In this document: positions 26,555 through 35,030 of the stretch, one piece after another
Position numbering within the stretch: position 1 is the stretch's first letter
Layout of the letters: every line of letters starts with the position of its first letter
Origin: Neoroseomonas terrae
Lineage (GTDB): Bacteria > Pseudomonadota > Alphaproteobacteria > Acetobacterales > Acetobacteraceae
Length of the DNA: 49,635 nt
Reading direction: 5' to 3'
NCBI RefSeq assembly: GCF_018129025.1
Contig: NZ_JAAEDI010000039.1
Span: forward strand, 1-49,635
Program-made: the position numbers and the translations under genes
The notes under the pieces: generated by a model
Databases searched by the model: none
Seen by the model: only the letters and a program-made list of their open reading frames with translations
Told to the model about the DNA's origin: nothing

Positions 26555-26851
26555 GTGCTCATGGACAAGGCCAGCGACAGCGTGGCCCGAGGCGAGGGGC
26601 TGGCCGAGGCCGGCATCGCCGAGGGCATCATGCATCGCGGTCATGCTCGGCGCCCGATCACCGCTTGGCGACGCTGGCTGAACCAGGCGCTGGCGCCGAT
26701 CCGCGGCCAGGTGGAACGCGCCTTCGGCACGATGAAACGCAGCTACGGCTGGCGCCGCGTGCGCTACCGCGGCCTCTCGCGCAGCGGCGCCCATCTGCAC
26801 CTGCTCTGCACGGCGATGAACCTGCGGCGTCCCGAACGGCTCAGCGACTGA
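26555..26851 (+). pseudogene. IS5 family transposase, C-terminal fragment
   Basis: About 98 codons of the DDE transposase C-terminus: VLMDKASDSVARGEGLAEAG, then QVERAFGTMKRSYGWRRVRY and LHLLCTAMNLRR. The catalytic Glu lies in the VERAFG segment; the upstream catalytic Asp residues are missing. The frame is open further upstream, but that sequence is the antisense of the SRAP gene. The break is at about 26555. The segment after the stop (to about 26960, GGTTTCGCAGAGGTCT) may include the IS right end. Non-functional. Confidence 0.75.
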
Positions 26852-27004
26852 CGGGCGACGTGCGTCCGCAGCCCGGCCTCGGACCGCCGAAGCCGCCAGC
26901 CCCAGCCGCTTCCACGCCGCGTCCTCGTCTCAGCCAACCGATCAGGCCGGTTTCGCAGAGGTCTTCTACGGCACACATGGCACCGCACCGCGTATGAGCT
27001 CCAG

Positions 27005-27220
27005 CTAGTCCAACGGCAGCAGGGTGTCCCGCCGGAAAGAGACGACGATCGCCTCATCCTCGATCGAGAGTGCGGCGAAGCGTGGCTCGGCGGAACCGGC
27101 TCGTCGATCCGCGACATCGCTTCGCGCGCACGATTTCACGGTGGTCCTTGGGTTCTCGCCATGTCGGCGGGCCAGGGGTGGAAGTCTCGCTGACTGTGCT
27201 GGATCGCGCCAAGGTAGCGT
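27005..27220 (-). pseudogene. IS481-type transposase fragment
   Basis: The minus strand encodes LARRHGENPRTTVKSCARSD, then EPRFAALSIEDEAIVVSFRR and DTLLPLD followed at once by a stop at 27005. This matches the N-terminal helix-turn-helix part of IS481-like transposases (usual form RYGINPKTVAKW...LSxEEEAIVVAFRRHTLLPLDDCLYALQ). The rest of the transposase, including the DDE core, is absent. A short relic. Confidence 0.6.
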
Positions 27221-27453
27221 CAGCCGTAAGGGTGCAACGGCGAGAAACCTGGCCCTGAGCGCGTGCTTCAATGCCCAGGAGGAGACTGCGCCGTCGAACC
27301 AAACAGCTAGGTCCTCACGCCGAGCTAGCATTTCTGTGCGCCATCAGAATATCTTCGAAAGGACTCTTGCTGGCTCAAGCAATGCGGCCGCTTCGGCTCC
27401 GGCGCGTCCCTCCGGAGGAGGAGCCAGGGCCCCCGCAGAAGAAGGATCGGCAC

Positions 27454-27984
27454 GTGGAGCATTACCTCATCCAGCTATCCTACACCGCGCTGGCCTGGCA
27501 GCAGCAGATCGATAGGACGACCGACGCGGACCAGCGCTTTACTGCTGTGCGAAAGCTAATCGCACGGCTCGGTGGATCCTTCGCGCGCTACCACTTCTTC
27601 GATGGCGGCGAGCCCCCAACCGAGGATGTCCCGCCTTTTGTCGTCGCCGACAAGTTCGTTGGCATCGGCGAAGATGATGTCATCGCCATCGTTGCGCTGC
27701 CCAGTAGCCTAGCGGCCCGCGCCTTCTCCATGGCGATAGCCGCCGAGGGCGGGGTCAAGAGCGTGCGACTTACGCCGCTGCTCGGGATACCGCAGGCGGT
27801 GCAGGCCATGGGCATGGCGAAGGACGCGATCGCCATGGCGGGCTACTCGGCGCCCGGCGGCGCTGCCACGAGTTGGGAGGGCGCAACGCCCACGACCGCC
27901 GCCCGATCGGGAGAACGAGGCGTCGAGACCACGCCCCATCCCGAGCGGCCGCTGGGCCGCCGTGGCTCCCGACCGCGGAGCTAG
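27454..27984 (+). CDS. GYD domain protein
   Basis: A 176-residue protein. Residues 1-125 match the GYD domain (a ferredoxin-like, dimeric alpha/beta barrel type domain): EHYLIQLSYTALAWQQQI, GGSFARYHFFDG, DKFVGIGEDDVIAIVALPSS, AFSMAIAAEGGVKSVRLTPL. The tail after about residue 130 is Pro/Arg/Gly-rich. The GTG at 27454 is chosen because AGAAGGA lies 7 nt upstream. GYD proteins are small and of unknown biochemical role. It overlaps the start region of the following cyclase/AAA gene by 23 nt, so the two are probably expressed together. One of the few intact genes of the island. Confidence 0.8.
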   Translation: MEHYLIQLSYTALAWQQQIDRTTDADQRFTAVRKLIARLGGSFARYHFFDGGEPPTEDVPPFVVADKFVGIGEDDVIAIVALPSSLAARAFSMAIAAEGGVKSVRLTPLLGIPQAVQAMGMAKDAIAMAGYSAPGGAATSWEGATPTTAARSGERGVETTPHPERPLGRRGSRPRS

Positions 27985-30900
27985 GCGCGGCGAGGGTACC
28001 GGCGGACGGGCCGTCGGGGAGCCCCGCAGCCCTGGCGCCACCCCCGCCAACGTGTCGCGCCCCGTGTTGGTCCCGATTGCTCATGCTGCCGGAGGAGCGC
28101 TCGCCGCGCGAGCGTCCGGGCTCCAAGGCGAGCGTGCTGCGACGGTCCTCAAGGCTGCCACGGGCCGCCGGCGCGGCAGCAGTCGGCTAGCGAGCGCGGC
28201 GGGGGAGCGCCAAGTTGCGGGAAGCGAAGGGGCCACGCTGGAGAATGAGCGCAAGCAGATCACGGTTCTGTTCGCTGACATCTCCGGGTCGACGCAGCTG
28301 ATCAGCGGCCTTGACCCGGAAAACGCCTGGGCGGTCATCAAGCCACTCATCCAGTCCATGGTGGACGCGGTTGGGATGTACGGCGGGACCGTGAATCAGA
28401 TCCTCGGCGACGGGATTATGGCGCTGTTCGGAGCGCCGGCCTCGCTCGAGGACCACGCCTTCCGCGCCTGCTGCGCCGCGCTGCGCATGCACCAAGTGCT
28501 CGGTCACGTCTCCTCGGGCGCGGACGGAGGCGACACTGCCTCCGCCGTGGTGCGGATCCACGTCGGCATTGCCACTGGCGAGGTGCTGGTTGGGACCGTT
28601 GGCTCAGACCTCAACTGGACCTACAGCGCCGTCGGCGAGGTAATCCATCTCGCATCCCGCCTCATGCAAACGGCCGAGCCTGGCAAGACGCTCTGCGCCG
28701 CCGAGACAATCCACCTGGCGGGGGAGTTGGTGACGGCGACTGCGGTTGGCGAAGTGGCCTTGCGCGGCCTGCCTGGTGCGGTGGCAGTCTACCGCCTGCT
28801 CGGTGCTAGAAGCACGCGCGCGCGCTTCCACGCGAGAGCGATGCGCAGCGGTCTCAGCCCCTTCCTGGGGCGGGACGCGGAACTCGCCCTGTTGCAGGAC
28901 CGCCTCGCGCGCGCCGGCGCCGGGCAAGGCCAGGTTGTAGCGCTGGTCGGTGACGCCGGGATTGGCAAGTCCCGGTTGATCTGGGAACTCACCCACTCGC
29001 CCCACGTCGAGGGTTGGCGAGTGCTTGAGGCGGGCGGCGTCTTCTACGGCAGGGACATCCCGCACCACCCCATTGCCGAGCTATTGAGGACGCTCTTTGA
29101 TATCGGTGACTTGGACGATGCGGGCAACACGCACCGGAAGGTGGCCGAGGGGCTCAGATTACTCGGCGAACCGCTTTGGGACGCGGAGGCAGGAATACTG
29201 GCGCTGCTCAGCCTCGACCCCGCTACGCGGGCTTGGGCCGAGCTAGACCCGCACCGCCGGCGCGGTGCGGCGCGTGAGGCCTTTCTGCGGCTCGTGAGGC
29301 GGCTCAGCGAGGACAGGCCGCTGCTCCTCGTTGTCGAGGATCTCCATTGGGCTGACGACGAGACCCGCGCACTGCTCGCGGGACTACCGGGCCTGATCGC
29401 CGGGTCAAGGCTCCTCCTGCTGGCGGATTACCGCGCGGAGGGCGCAGACCCGGGCTGGCCGGAGGACGAGGCGAACGTGACGCGCCTCGCCCTCGCTCCG
29501 CTCTCCGCAGCTAGCACGCGGCGGCTCGTCGAGAGCGTCGTCGGCGTCCCCGCAACCGTCGCGGCGCTCGGGGAGGAACTGGCGGAGCGGACGGCAGGCA
29601 ACCCGTTCTTCCTCGAGGAGACCGTGCGAGCGCTAGTCGAGGCGAAGGTGCTGGAGGGCGAGCCCGGCGCTTTCCACGCCACGGGGGCCCATTCGGAACT
29701 GCGGGTGCCGGCCTCGGTGCACGCCGTGCTCGCCGCGCGCATCGACCGCCTCGCGCCGCTCGAAAAGCGCATGCTGCAGGCCGCCTCGGTGATTGGCAAT
29801 CGCTTCCCGCTCGTGCTGCTGCGCGCCCTGCTGCGCGACGCGCCGCAGGAGCAGGTGCTCAACCTCCTCTTCCGCCTGGAGGACGCTGGGTTGGTCCATG
29901 AGAGCGACCTCTACCCAGAGCCGCACTACGCCTTCGCGCACGCGCTGACGCGCGAGGTCGCCTACGATGGCATGCTGCGGAAACGCCGGTGCGCGCTCCA
30001 CGCCGAGACTCTGCAGGCGATCGAACAGGTCCATGCGACTCGGCTGTCCGAGCAGGTGGAGACGCTTGCCTACCACGCTGGGCGCGGTGAAGTGTGGGAC
30101 CGTCTCGCCGTATACGGGCGTGAGGCCGGCCAGCGTGCCTCCGGTCGCTCGGCCTATCGCGAGGCGATCCGACATTTCGAGCAGACGTTGCTCGGGTTGG
30201 CCCGCCTTCTCCCCCTGCGCGAGGCGCTCGCCGAGTCGGTCGATGTCCGCTTCGAGCTGCGCAACGCCTATTTCCCGCTCGGCGAGATCACCGCCGACCT
30301 TCGCAGTATGCGTGAGGCTGAGCGGCTCGCTGCCGAACTGAAGGACCGGAGCAGACTAGCCTGGGTCTCGGCTTTCGTCGCGCGGGACCTTTCGCTGCTC
30401 GGTCAGCCTGAACAGGCGCTGGAGGCGAGCCGGCGCGCACTGGCCCTGGCGGACGAGGTGGGGGAGCCGGACCTGCGGGTGCTTACGCGCTCCTACATCG
30501 GCCAAGCGCACTACGCGCGCGGTGACTACGCCGAGTCCGCCGCGACAATGCGCGAGGTGCTAACCGAAATCGCAGGGGCGGAGGTGCAGCGCGCCTTCGG
30601 TCTGCCCTTGCCGGCACAGGTGGCGTTCCGCGGCTGGCTAATCTGGGCGCTTGCGCGCCTGGGCGAGTTCGACGAGGCAGAGCGGTGCGGCGACGAGCTT
30701 CGCCGCGTCGCTGCCACGATCGGCAAGCCGCTTGGCCAAGCCGTCGCGCTCTACAGCCGCGGCTTCGCCCTAGTTCACCAGGGGCGTTTTGAGACGGCGA
30801 TCCCGCTGCTCGAGCAGGGGCTCCGCCTTTGCAGCAAATGGGGCTTCGCCGCGTGGTTCACCAACCTTGCCTCGACGCTCGGCCATGCACTCGGCCGCGT

Positions 30901-31372
30901 CGGCCGGACAGAAGAGGGGATGGATCTAATCTGGCAGGCGATCCGGCAGACGCGGGCCGTCGGCATCATGGTAAGCCATGCGAACGAGGTCGCGTGGCTT
31001 GCCGAGGCACACTTGGTACGAGGCCAGTTCAACGAGGCCGCTCGGCACGCACAGGATGCGGTCGAACTCGCGCGGCGCTACCAGGAACGTGGGAACGAGG
31101 CCAACGCACTCCGCGTGCTCGGCGAGGTGGCGTTGCGGACGGAAGATGCGGATCTCGCGGCGGCAAGGGCGCATTTCTGCGCCGCGCTCGAGGCAGCCTC
31201 CGCCTGCGGCATGAAGCCCATGGTCGTAGCGTGCAAGGACGGGCTCGAGCGGCTCCGCCGACGGCTTGGACGCGACAGGGTCGGTGGTGCCGATAGTGGT
31301 CGGCCGGAGCGCCCGCCTGCCGCCGCCTCGGAGCCGGTGCGCACGCGCCCCAAGCGGGGCCCTAAGGGATGA
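27962..31372 (+). CDS. Adenylate/guanylate cyclase-domain AAA ATPase with TPR repeats
   Basis: Up to 1,136 residues. A class III nucleotide cyclase domain lies at ~98-285 (KQITVLFADISGSTQLI, NQILGDGIMALFGAP, WTYSAVGEVIHLASRL). It is followed by a FLGRDAELALLQDRL linker, an STAND/AAA ATPase with Walker A GDAGIGKS (~330) and Walker B LLLVVEDLHWADDE, a winged-helix region, and C-terminal TPR-like helices to about 1,090. Both metal Asp residues are present, but the purine-binding Lys is Gln and the Asn of the N-x-x-x-R motif is His, a variant common in this AAA-linked subgroup. The GTG start gives 90 disordered residues; a later start is possible. Likely a sensor-type signalling protein. Confidence 0.88.
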   Translation: MAPDRGARRGEGTGGRAVGEPRSPGATPANVSRPVLVPIAHAAGGALAARASGLQGERAATVLKAATGRRRGSSRLASAAGERQVAGSEGATLENERKQITVLFADISGSTQLISGLDPENAWAVIKPLIQSMVDAVGMYGGTVNQILGDGIMALFGAPASLEDHAFRACCAALRMHQVLGHVSSGADGGDTASAVVRIHVGIATGEVLVGTVGSDLNWTYSAVGEVIHLASRLMQTAEPGKTLCAAETIHLAGELVTATAVGEVALRGLPGAVAVYRLLGARSTRARFHARAMRSGLSPFLGRDAELALLQDRLARAGAGQGQVVALVGDAGIGKSRLIWELTHSPHVEGWRVLEAGGVFYGRDIPHHPIAELLRTLFDIGDLDDAGNTHRKVAEGLRLLGEPLWDAEAGILALLSLDPATRAWAELDPHRRRGAAREAFLRLVRRLSEDRPLLLVVEDLHWADDETRALLAGLPGLIAGSRLLLLADYRAEGADPGWPEDEANVTRLALAPLSAASTRRLVESVVGVPATVAALGEELAERTAGNPFFLEETVRALVEAKVLEGEPGAFHATGAHSELRVPASVHAVLAARIDRLAPLEKRMLQAASVIGNRFPLVLLRALLRDAPQEQVLNLLFRLEDAGLVHESDLYPEPHYAFAHALTREVAYDGMLRKRRCALHAETLQAIEQVHATRLSEQVETLAYHAGRGEVWDRLAVYGREAGQRASGRSAYREAIRHFEQTLLGLARLLPLREALAESVDVRFELRNAYFPLGEITADLRSMREAERLAAELKDRSRLAWVSAFVARDLSLLGQPEQALEASRRALALADEVGEPDLRVLTRSYIGQAHYARGDYAESAATMREVLTEIAGAEVQRAFGLPLPAQVAFRGWLIWALARLGEFDEAERCGDELRRVAATIGKPLGQAVALYSRGFALVHQGRFETAIPLLEQGLRLCSKWGFAAWFTNLASTLGHALGRVGRTEEGMDLIWQAIRQTRAVGIMVSHANEVAWLAEAHLVRGQFNEAARHAQDAVELARRYQERGNEANALRVLGEVALRTEDADLAAARAHFCAALEAASACGMKPMVVACKDGLERLRRRLGRDRVGGADSGRPERPPAAASEPVRTRPKRGPKG

Positions 31373-31562
31373 TTGGCGAAAGGAGGCACGGGCGGCAGCC
31401 CGCTGTAAATGTGATTGCGGGCCTTCTTGCTACGGATAGGCGCTGAACATTCGGTCTCTGCAGACAATAGTGTGGCCTTCGAACTGCCTGGGATCATTTC
31501 AGCTTCGGCGCCGCGGAAAACGTTTTGATTCAAGATGGCTGCCGGAATGGAGGCCGACAGGC

Positions 31563-31830
31563 ATGGCGCAGGCGCCGTCGAAGGAAATTCGAGACAGAGT
31601 GGTGGCGGCAGTGGAGGCGGGAGCGACGCACCGGGAGGCATCGGAACGGTTGCCGTCCGAGGGCGTGCGTTTCGCGGCGAGAGAATGCGCGCGGCTGTCC
31701 CGCATCGGCACGGAAGACCGCCATCGTCGTCGCCGGCCTTCGCAACTGGGGCTTGGTCACGCCGATGGTCCTCGATCCACAGATAAAGGGCGTCGCCTTC
31801 CAGGCCTATTCGGCGCGACGCTGCGGGCCG
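31563..31830 (+). pseudogene. IS630 family transposase remnant (several frameshifts)
   Basis: Three pieces in three frames, in the correct order. The N-terminal MAQAPSKEIRDRVVAAVEAG comes first, with GATHREASER next. RGRAFRGERMRAAVPH follows in the second frame (family form RGERLRAxVPHGHWKTTT). KTAIVVAGLRNWGLVTPMVL, then DPQIKGVAFQAY, lies in the third frame. Large internal parts, including the catalytic residues, are missing. The first frame runs on into the dnaE2 remnant, producing a chimeric open frame of about 287 codons that is unlikely to encode a functional protein. Confidence 0.6.
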
Positions 31831-32422
31831 AGCATGCCGACGCCCGACCATTGATCCCGGATGCAGCGCCGCAGCTGCCGGCAATGCCGGGGGGCGAGGC
31901 CATCGCGCGAGACTACGGCACCACCGGCCTGACCCTGCGGAACCACCCGCTGGCGCTGCTGCGTCCGGTCCTGCGGCGCCTGCGGTGCGATGACAGCCGC
32001 ACCCTGGCACAGGCTGCCCAGGGTCGGCGGGTTCGCGTGCCCGGTCTGACGCTGATGCGGCAGCAGCCCATGACGGCCAAGGGCGTGATCTTCGTGACCA
32101 TCGAGGACGAGTTCGGCATGGCCAACGTGGTGGTCTATACGCACATCTCGACGCGCGACCGCGTGCAGCTGCTGACATCGCGGCTGATGCTCGTGGAAGG
32201 GCGTGTCGAACGGGAGGCCAAGCACGCCGAGGTGCCGATCGTGCATCTCATCGCGTCGCGGATCATCGATCGTTCGGACCTGCTCGACCAACTCAGCACC
32301 ATTAATGATCAGGAAGATGGTGCGTGGGCGGAGCGGATGCTTGGTCGGGCGGATGAAGTGAAGCGGCCCGAGCCAGGATCTCGACGGTTGAAGGTACCGA
32401 GGACCGGTACCCCGAGGCATTG
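31831..32422 (+). pseudogene. dnaE2: Error-prone DNA polymerase DnaE2, C-terminal fragment
   Basis: About 195 codons matching the end of the ImuABC mutasome polymerase: QLPAMPGGEAIARDYGTTGL, LRNHPLALLRPVLRRL, then the OB fold RVRVPGLTLMRQQPMTAKGV, IFVTIEDEFGMANVVV, LMLVEGRVEREAKHAEVPIV and the tail AWAERMLGRADEVKRPEPGS. DnaE2 proteins normally have more than 1,000 residues; PHP, palm and fingers domains are gone. The fragment is fused in frame behind an IS630 N-terminus. A second, more degraded copy of the same region lies at 21204-21470 on the other strand. No imuA or imuB is present. Confidence 0.8.
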
Positions 32423-32692
32423 AGGACGCTTCACCGCTTGGCGGGAATCCTTGATCGCATGGAGAAGCAGTAGGGGAGCAGCTCCCAGCCTTACTGTCAC
32501 CGTCATCCCTTCGATCTGGCCCGGCCTGCCGGGCTGGTGGCCGATGAAACAGCGGAACTCGCGCGTGTGGCCGATGCGCTGGATCTCGAACCAGAAGCCC
32601 GCTTCCCCGTATTCCTGGCGCGCCAGCTCGGCCGCTCGGTCGCGCGCTGCACGCTCAAGATCGAGGTCTTCGATGCGGCGAGGCTTGGGCAT
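32309..32692 (-). CDS. Hypothetical protein, paralogue of the 42208-42429 product, with aberrant C-terminus
   Basis: A 127-residue frame from ATG 32692 (MPKPRRIEDLDLERAARDRA). Residues 12-70 align with the 73-residue protein at 42208-42429: both have RAA-type helices, then YGEAGF, a short strand, REFRCFIGHQPGR/RDFRAYIVHHSGK, and a final TVTVRL/TIVVRV strand. The paralogue stops there; here the frame continues for about 55 residues antisense to the dnaE2 remnant. The natural stop has therefore probably been lost and the 3' end truncated at about 32470. The function of this small alpha/beta family is unknown to me. Confidence 0.5.
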   Translation of the reverse strand: MPKPRRIEDLDLERAARDRAAELARQEYGEAGFWFEIQRIGHTREFRCFIGHQPGRPGQIEGMTVTVRLGAAPLLLLHAIKDSRQAVKRPQCLGVPVLGTFNRRDPGSGRFTSSARPSIRSAHAPSS

Positions 32693-32873
32693 GACGGAGG
32701 AACGCGAGCGGGTCTGGGCGCGTTGCGAAACTCCAGCGGTCTGGCGAGGTTCTAACGCTGCCCTCTAAGGGCAATCGTAACTCGCACCCATCTCCCTACG
32801 CCCGTCGCTCCACGCGGCGGGCGGCTTCTTATCGCCCAACAGGCCGCGCGGGTGCCGAGGCGGACTGGCAGCG

Positions 32874-33335
32874 CTACTGAGCCTCCGCGGTCTCTTCGCC
32901 AAAAATTGCGGCGACACTGGCCCAGACACCAGCGTCACCCTCCCCAACGAAGGGCGCGTAGTTCAACGCTTCTTGGTACATCTGTTCAGACCACCGCAAG
33001 CTACTAGCGTATGCCGCGGAAAGGATCATCGCGATCAGTACGCCGGCCGCCATGGCGTTCCACTCCGGAGGGCGGCGCAGTATCCTCACGCCACTGGCCA
33101 CCAGGGAAAGCAAAGCTAAGCCAGGGCCTGTGCTCCTGGCGTCTGGCGCAATAAGGCGCGACTTAGTAGCTTCAGGAAACGGGCACGTACTGAGCTTAGT
33201 CATTCCCAGCGCGCTCTCGATCTCCTCGCATCGGGCCTGAGCCGTGCGGAACTTGGCCTCAGCAGCTTGCAGTGCGCGCGCCGCAACTTCCAACTCTACG
33301 CACGCGCGATGGTATGCGTCACGCAATTCAGTCAT
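32874..33335 (-). CDS. Hypothetical membrane protein with N-terminal coiled coil
   Basis: A 153-residue protein. Residues 8-42 form a heptad helix (HRACVELEVAARALQAAEAK...). One hydrophobic segment (NAMAAGVLIAMILSAAYASS) lies near residue 100 and another weak one (GLALLSLVASGV) near 72. The C-terminus ends GVWASVAAIFGEETAEAQ. ATG 33335. Codon use is less biased than in the backbone (more T and A at third positions), consistent with acquired DNA. Not recognised. Confidence 0.5.
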   Translation of the reverse strand: MTELRDAYHRACVELEVAARALQAAEAKFRTAQARCEEIESALGMTKLSTCPFPEATKSRLIAPDARSTGPGLALLSLVASGVRILRRPPEWNAMAAGVLIAMILSAAYASSLRWSEQMYQEALNYAPFVGEGDAGVWASVAAIFGEETAEAQ

Positions 33336-33562
33336 TCACCCCGCCCCCCAGCGCTTTGTCTTGTAGATCAGCTAATCACGAAAGCGATGGTTAGCCGGGA
33401 AGTTGCGCGGCAGTCACGCACAAAGACGGTGATGTTGGATCGAGGGGCCGACTGCGCCTCCTAAAGGCTCCCAGAGTGGAAGCCGCCACTGCGGGCGGTG
33501 GCGGCAGCTAGATCGGTCGAACCGCCCAACAAGAAGCCCGCCGAGCGCAAGTCGGCTTGTGC

Positions 33563-33593
33563 TCTCCGTCACGATCCCTGGTTCGAGTGACCG
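33563..33593 (+). repeat. Inverted-repeat copy 1 (partner at 42516-42547)
   Basis: The 31 bp centred on CACGATCCCTGGTTCG are the reverse complement of 42516-42547 except for a CT/CCC difference near one end. Weaker similarity continues outward to a GCGGGCTTCT motif in both copies. The copy here is next to a GCCGCCAC/GTGGCGGC hairpin (33481-33506). It links the island to the prophage. Confidence 0.6.
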
Positions 33594-33631
33594 CGCGGCC
33601 CGGGTAGGCTGCCAGACCAGCCCCGGGTTGC

Positions 33632-33898
33632 CTAGGCCGGCTCCTTCGTCTCAGCGCTGCCTTCCGGCACCGGCTGCAGGCAGACTTGAGCGATGCGTTG
33701 GAGCGCTCGGGCGAATGCGTGATGGAACTCAGGATCGCTGCCGCGGAGAATGTTCGTCTCGGCGGTCGCGGCGATGTCGCGCAGTTCGGTCGCAGTCCAG
33801 CCGCGCGGCAACACCCCCTCACGTTCCAGGTGCCCGGCGAGCCGCGTCAGCAGCGTCACCGAGACCACGCCGAGGATCTTCGCGTCGATCTTTTCCAT
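33632..33898 (-). CDS. Hypothetical protein
   Basis: An 88-residue protein starting MEKIDAKILGVVSVTLLTRL at 33898, chosen because TAGGAG lies about 5 nt upstream. It is mostly helical: LAGHLEREGVLPRGWTATEL, then RDIAATAETN and FHHAFARALQRIAQVC. No transmembrane segment or known motif. It looks like a real small island gene, in the same direction as its neighbours at 32874 and 33974. Confidence 0.5.
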   Translation of the reverse strand: MEKIDAKILGVVSVTLLTRLAGHLEREGVLPRGWTATELRDIAATAETNILRGSDPEFHHAFARALQRIAQVCLQPVPEGSAETKEPA

Positions 33899-33973
33899 GG
33901 TGCTCCTAGGCGGTCTCATGCGGCCGCGCAGCACGATAGCGCGAACGGGGCGGTCGGCGGTAACTCGGCGGCC

Positions 33974-34222
33974 TCACCGCAGCAGAACCAATCGAATCCC
34001 GCCCGGCAGGCCCAGCGCCTCGTCAAACCGATAATCGCGGCCGGTAAGGTCGCGCTCGGCCACGGCCCGAAGCCACGCAGCGTACTCATCGTGGATGCTC
34101 TGTCGCAGGCTCTCTCCGCTGGCCGCTGCAGCGGGGTTCTCGTCGCGAGAGTAGCCGAGCCGGTATGCTTTCGCCGGGCTCGGGGTGAAGTTGGCAGCCT
34201 TCCGCTCGATTGTGCGAACCAC
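33974..34222 (-). CDS. Hypothetical protein
   Basis: An 82-residue frame from GTG 34222: MVRTIERKAANF, then SPAKAYRLGYSRDENP, SLRQSIHDEYAAWLRAVAER and ending GLPGGIRLVLLR. The amino-acid pattern is that of a folded soluble protein. No good ribosome binding site is visible, and upstream in-frame starts are blocked by a TGA. Not recognised. Confidence 0.45.
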   Translation of the reverse strand: MVRTIERKAANFTPSPAKAYRLGYSRDENPAAAASGESLRQSIHDEYAAWLRAVAERDLTGRDYRFDEALGLPGGIRLVLLR

Positions 34223-34361
34223 CTCAGTGGCCCATCGCCATCACCAACCTGATAGAGACCGCCAAACGCGCGGTATCGGCGGCCAGTTTGAGGGAAAGGG
34301 CGGCACCTGCGCTTACAATCCCTGCCAGCGACGAGTGCACGGCTCGTCCCGGCTCACCTGC

Positions 34362-34715
34362 TCAGCCCTGCCCGAAATCCCCCCGCGTCGAAGGATGCGG
34401 CCCTTCACGCTTGATGGTGTCGGCGGCGCGCACGTCCGGGCAAACCTGGGCCTGGATGCGCCGGTTGTCGCAAATGCAGCGCGTCCGCTGCGCGATCGAT
34501 CCTATCGTTGCCATCGCCCCAAACCGCACGATGCCGGGGCGGATGCCGAGATGCAGGATCTTCTCGCACCCGCTGTAGCCGGCGCAGCAGAAGCTAAGCC
34601 AAAGGTGGTCGGCGTTTGCCTCCAGCCCCGCCAGCGCCAGCGTGCCATCCGCCCCTTGCCAGCGTGACGGCTGCACCTGGTCGCGGCGGCGGCATGGTGG
34701 GACGGCCTCGGGCAT
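34362..34715 (-). CDS. Hypothetical protein, possibly degenerate zinc-ribbon
   Basis: A 117-residue frame. The middle, LWLSFCCAGYSGCEKILHLG, RFGAMATIGSIAQRTRCICD and NRRIQAQVCPD, follows the pattern of small phage-type zinc-ribbon proteins (two Cys pairs around an ILHLG...AT..DIA..RC core), but the spacing of the second pair (CIC) is abnormal. Both ends are poor in structure. There is no ribosome binding site at the ATG. It may be a decayed gene. Confidence 0.35.
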   Translation of the reverse strand: MPEAVPPCRRRDQVQPSRWQGADGTLALAGLEANADHLWLSFCCAGYSGCEKILHLGIRPGIVRFGAMATIGSIAQRTRCICDNRRIQAQVCPDVRAADTIKREGPHPSTRGDFGQG

Positions 34716-34847
34716 CCCCGTGGGATAGTGCGAGGCCGGGGCCTTCGCGCGCTGCTATCAACGTGATGTTTCAGTCGCCCGTCAAAGCGAACTCGTGCGC
34801 ATCCGCGTAGTTGTTCTTTCGCGCTAACCTCACGGAGGACCAGCCAC

Positions 34848-35030
34848 ATGAGTCAGAACCAGAATCAGAACCCCAACCAGAATCCTGACCAGAACGAGCG
34901 CGACAAGAATCGGCAGCAGGGCGGGCAGCGTCAGGACGAGCAGCGGCAGCAGACGCAGGACAAGCCCGGCCAGCGGATCGACGAGAAGAACAAGAACCAG
35001 AACGAGCAGCAGCAGCAGCAGCGCCGCTAG
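34848..35030 (+). CDS. Short, extremely hydrophilic Gln/Asn-rich protein
   Basis: A 60-residue protein beginning MSQNQNQNPNQNPDQN and ending QQQQQRR. Nearly every residue is Q, N, D, E, K, R, P or G, so it should be intrinsically disordered. A strong GGAGGA (34834-34839) with 8-nt spacing precedes the ATG and an AT-richer stretch (TTGTTCTTTC) lies just before it, supporting real expression. Repeats of the CAGAAC/AACCAG kind show it grew by short tandem duplication. It resembles hydrophilin-like desiccation or stress proteins in composition only. Confidence 0.6.
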   Translation: MSQNQNQNPNQNPDQNERDKNRQQGGQRQDEQRQQTQDKPGQRIDEKNKNQNEQQQQQRR

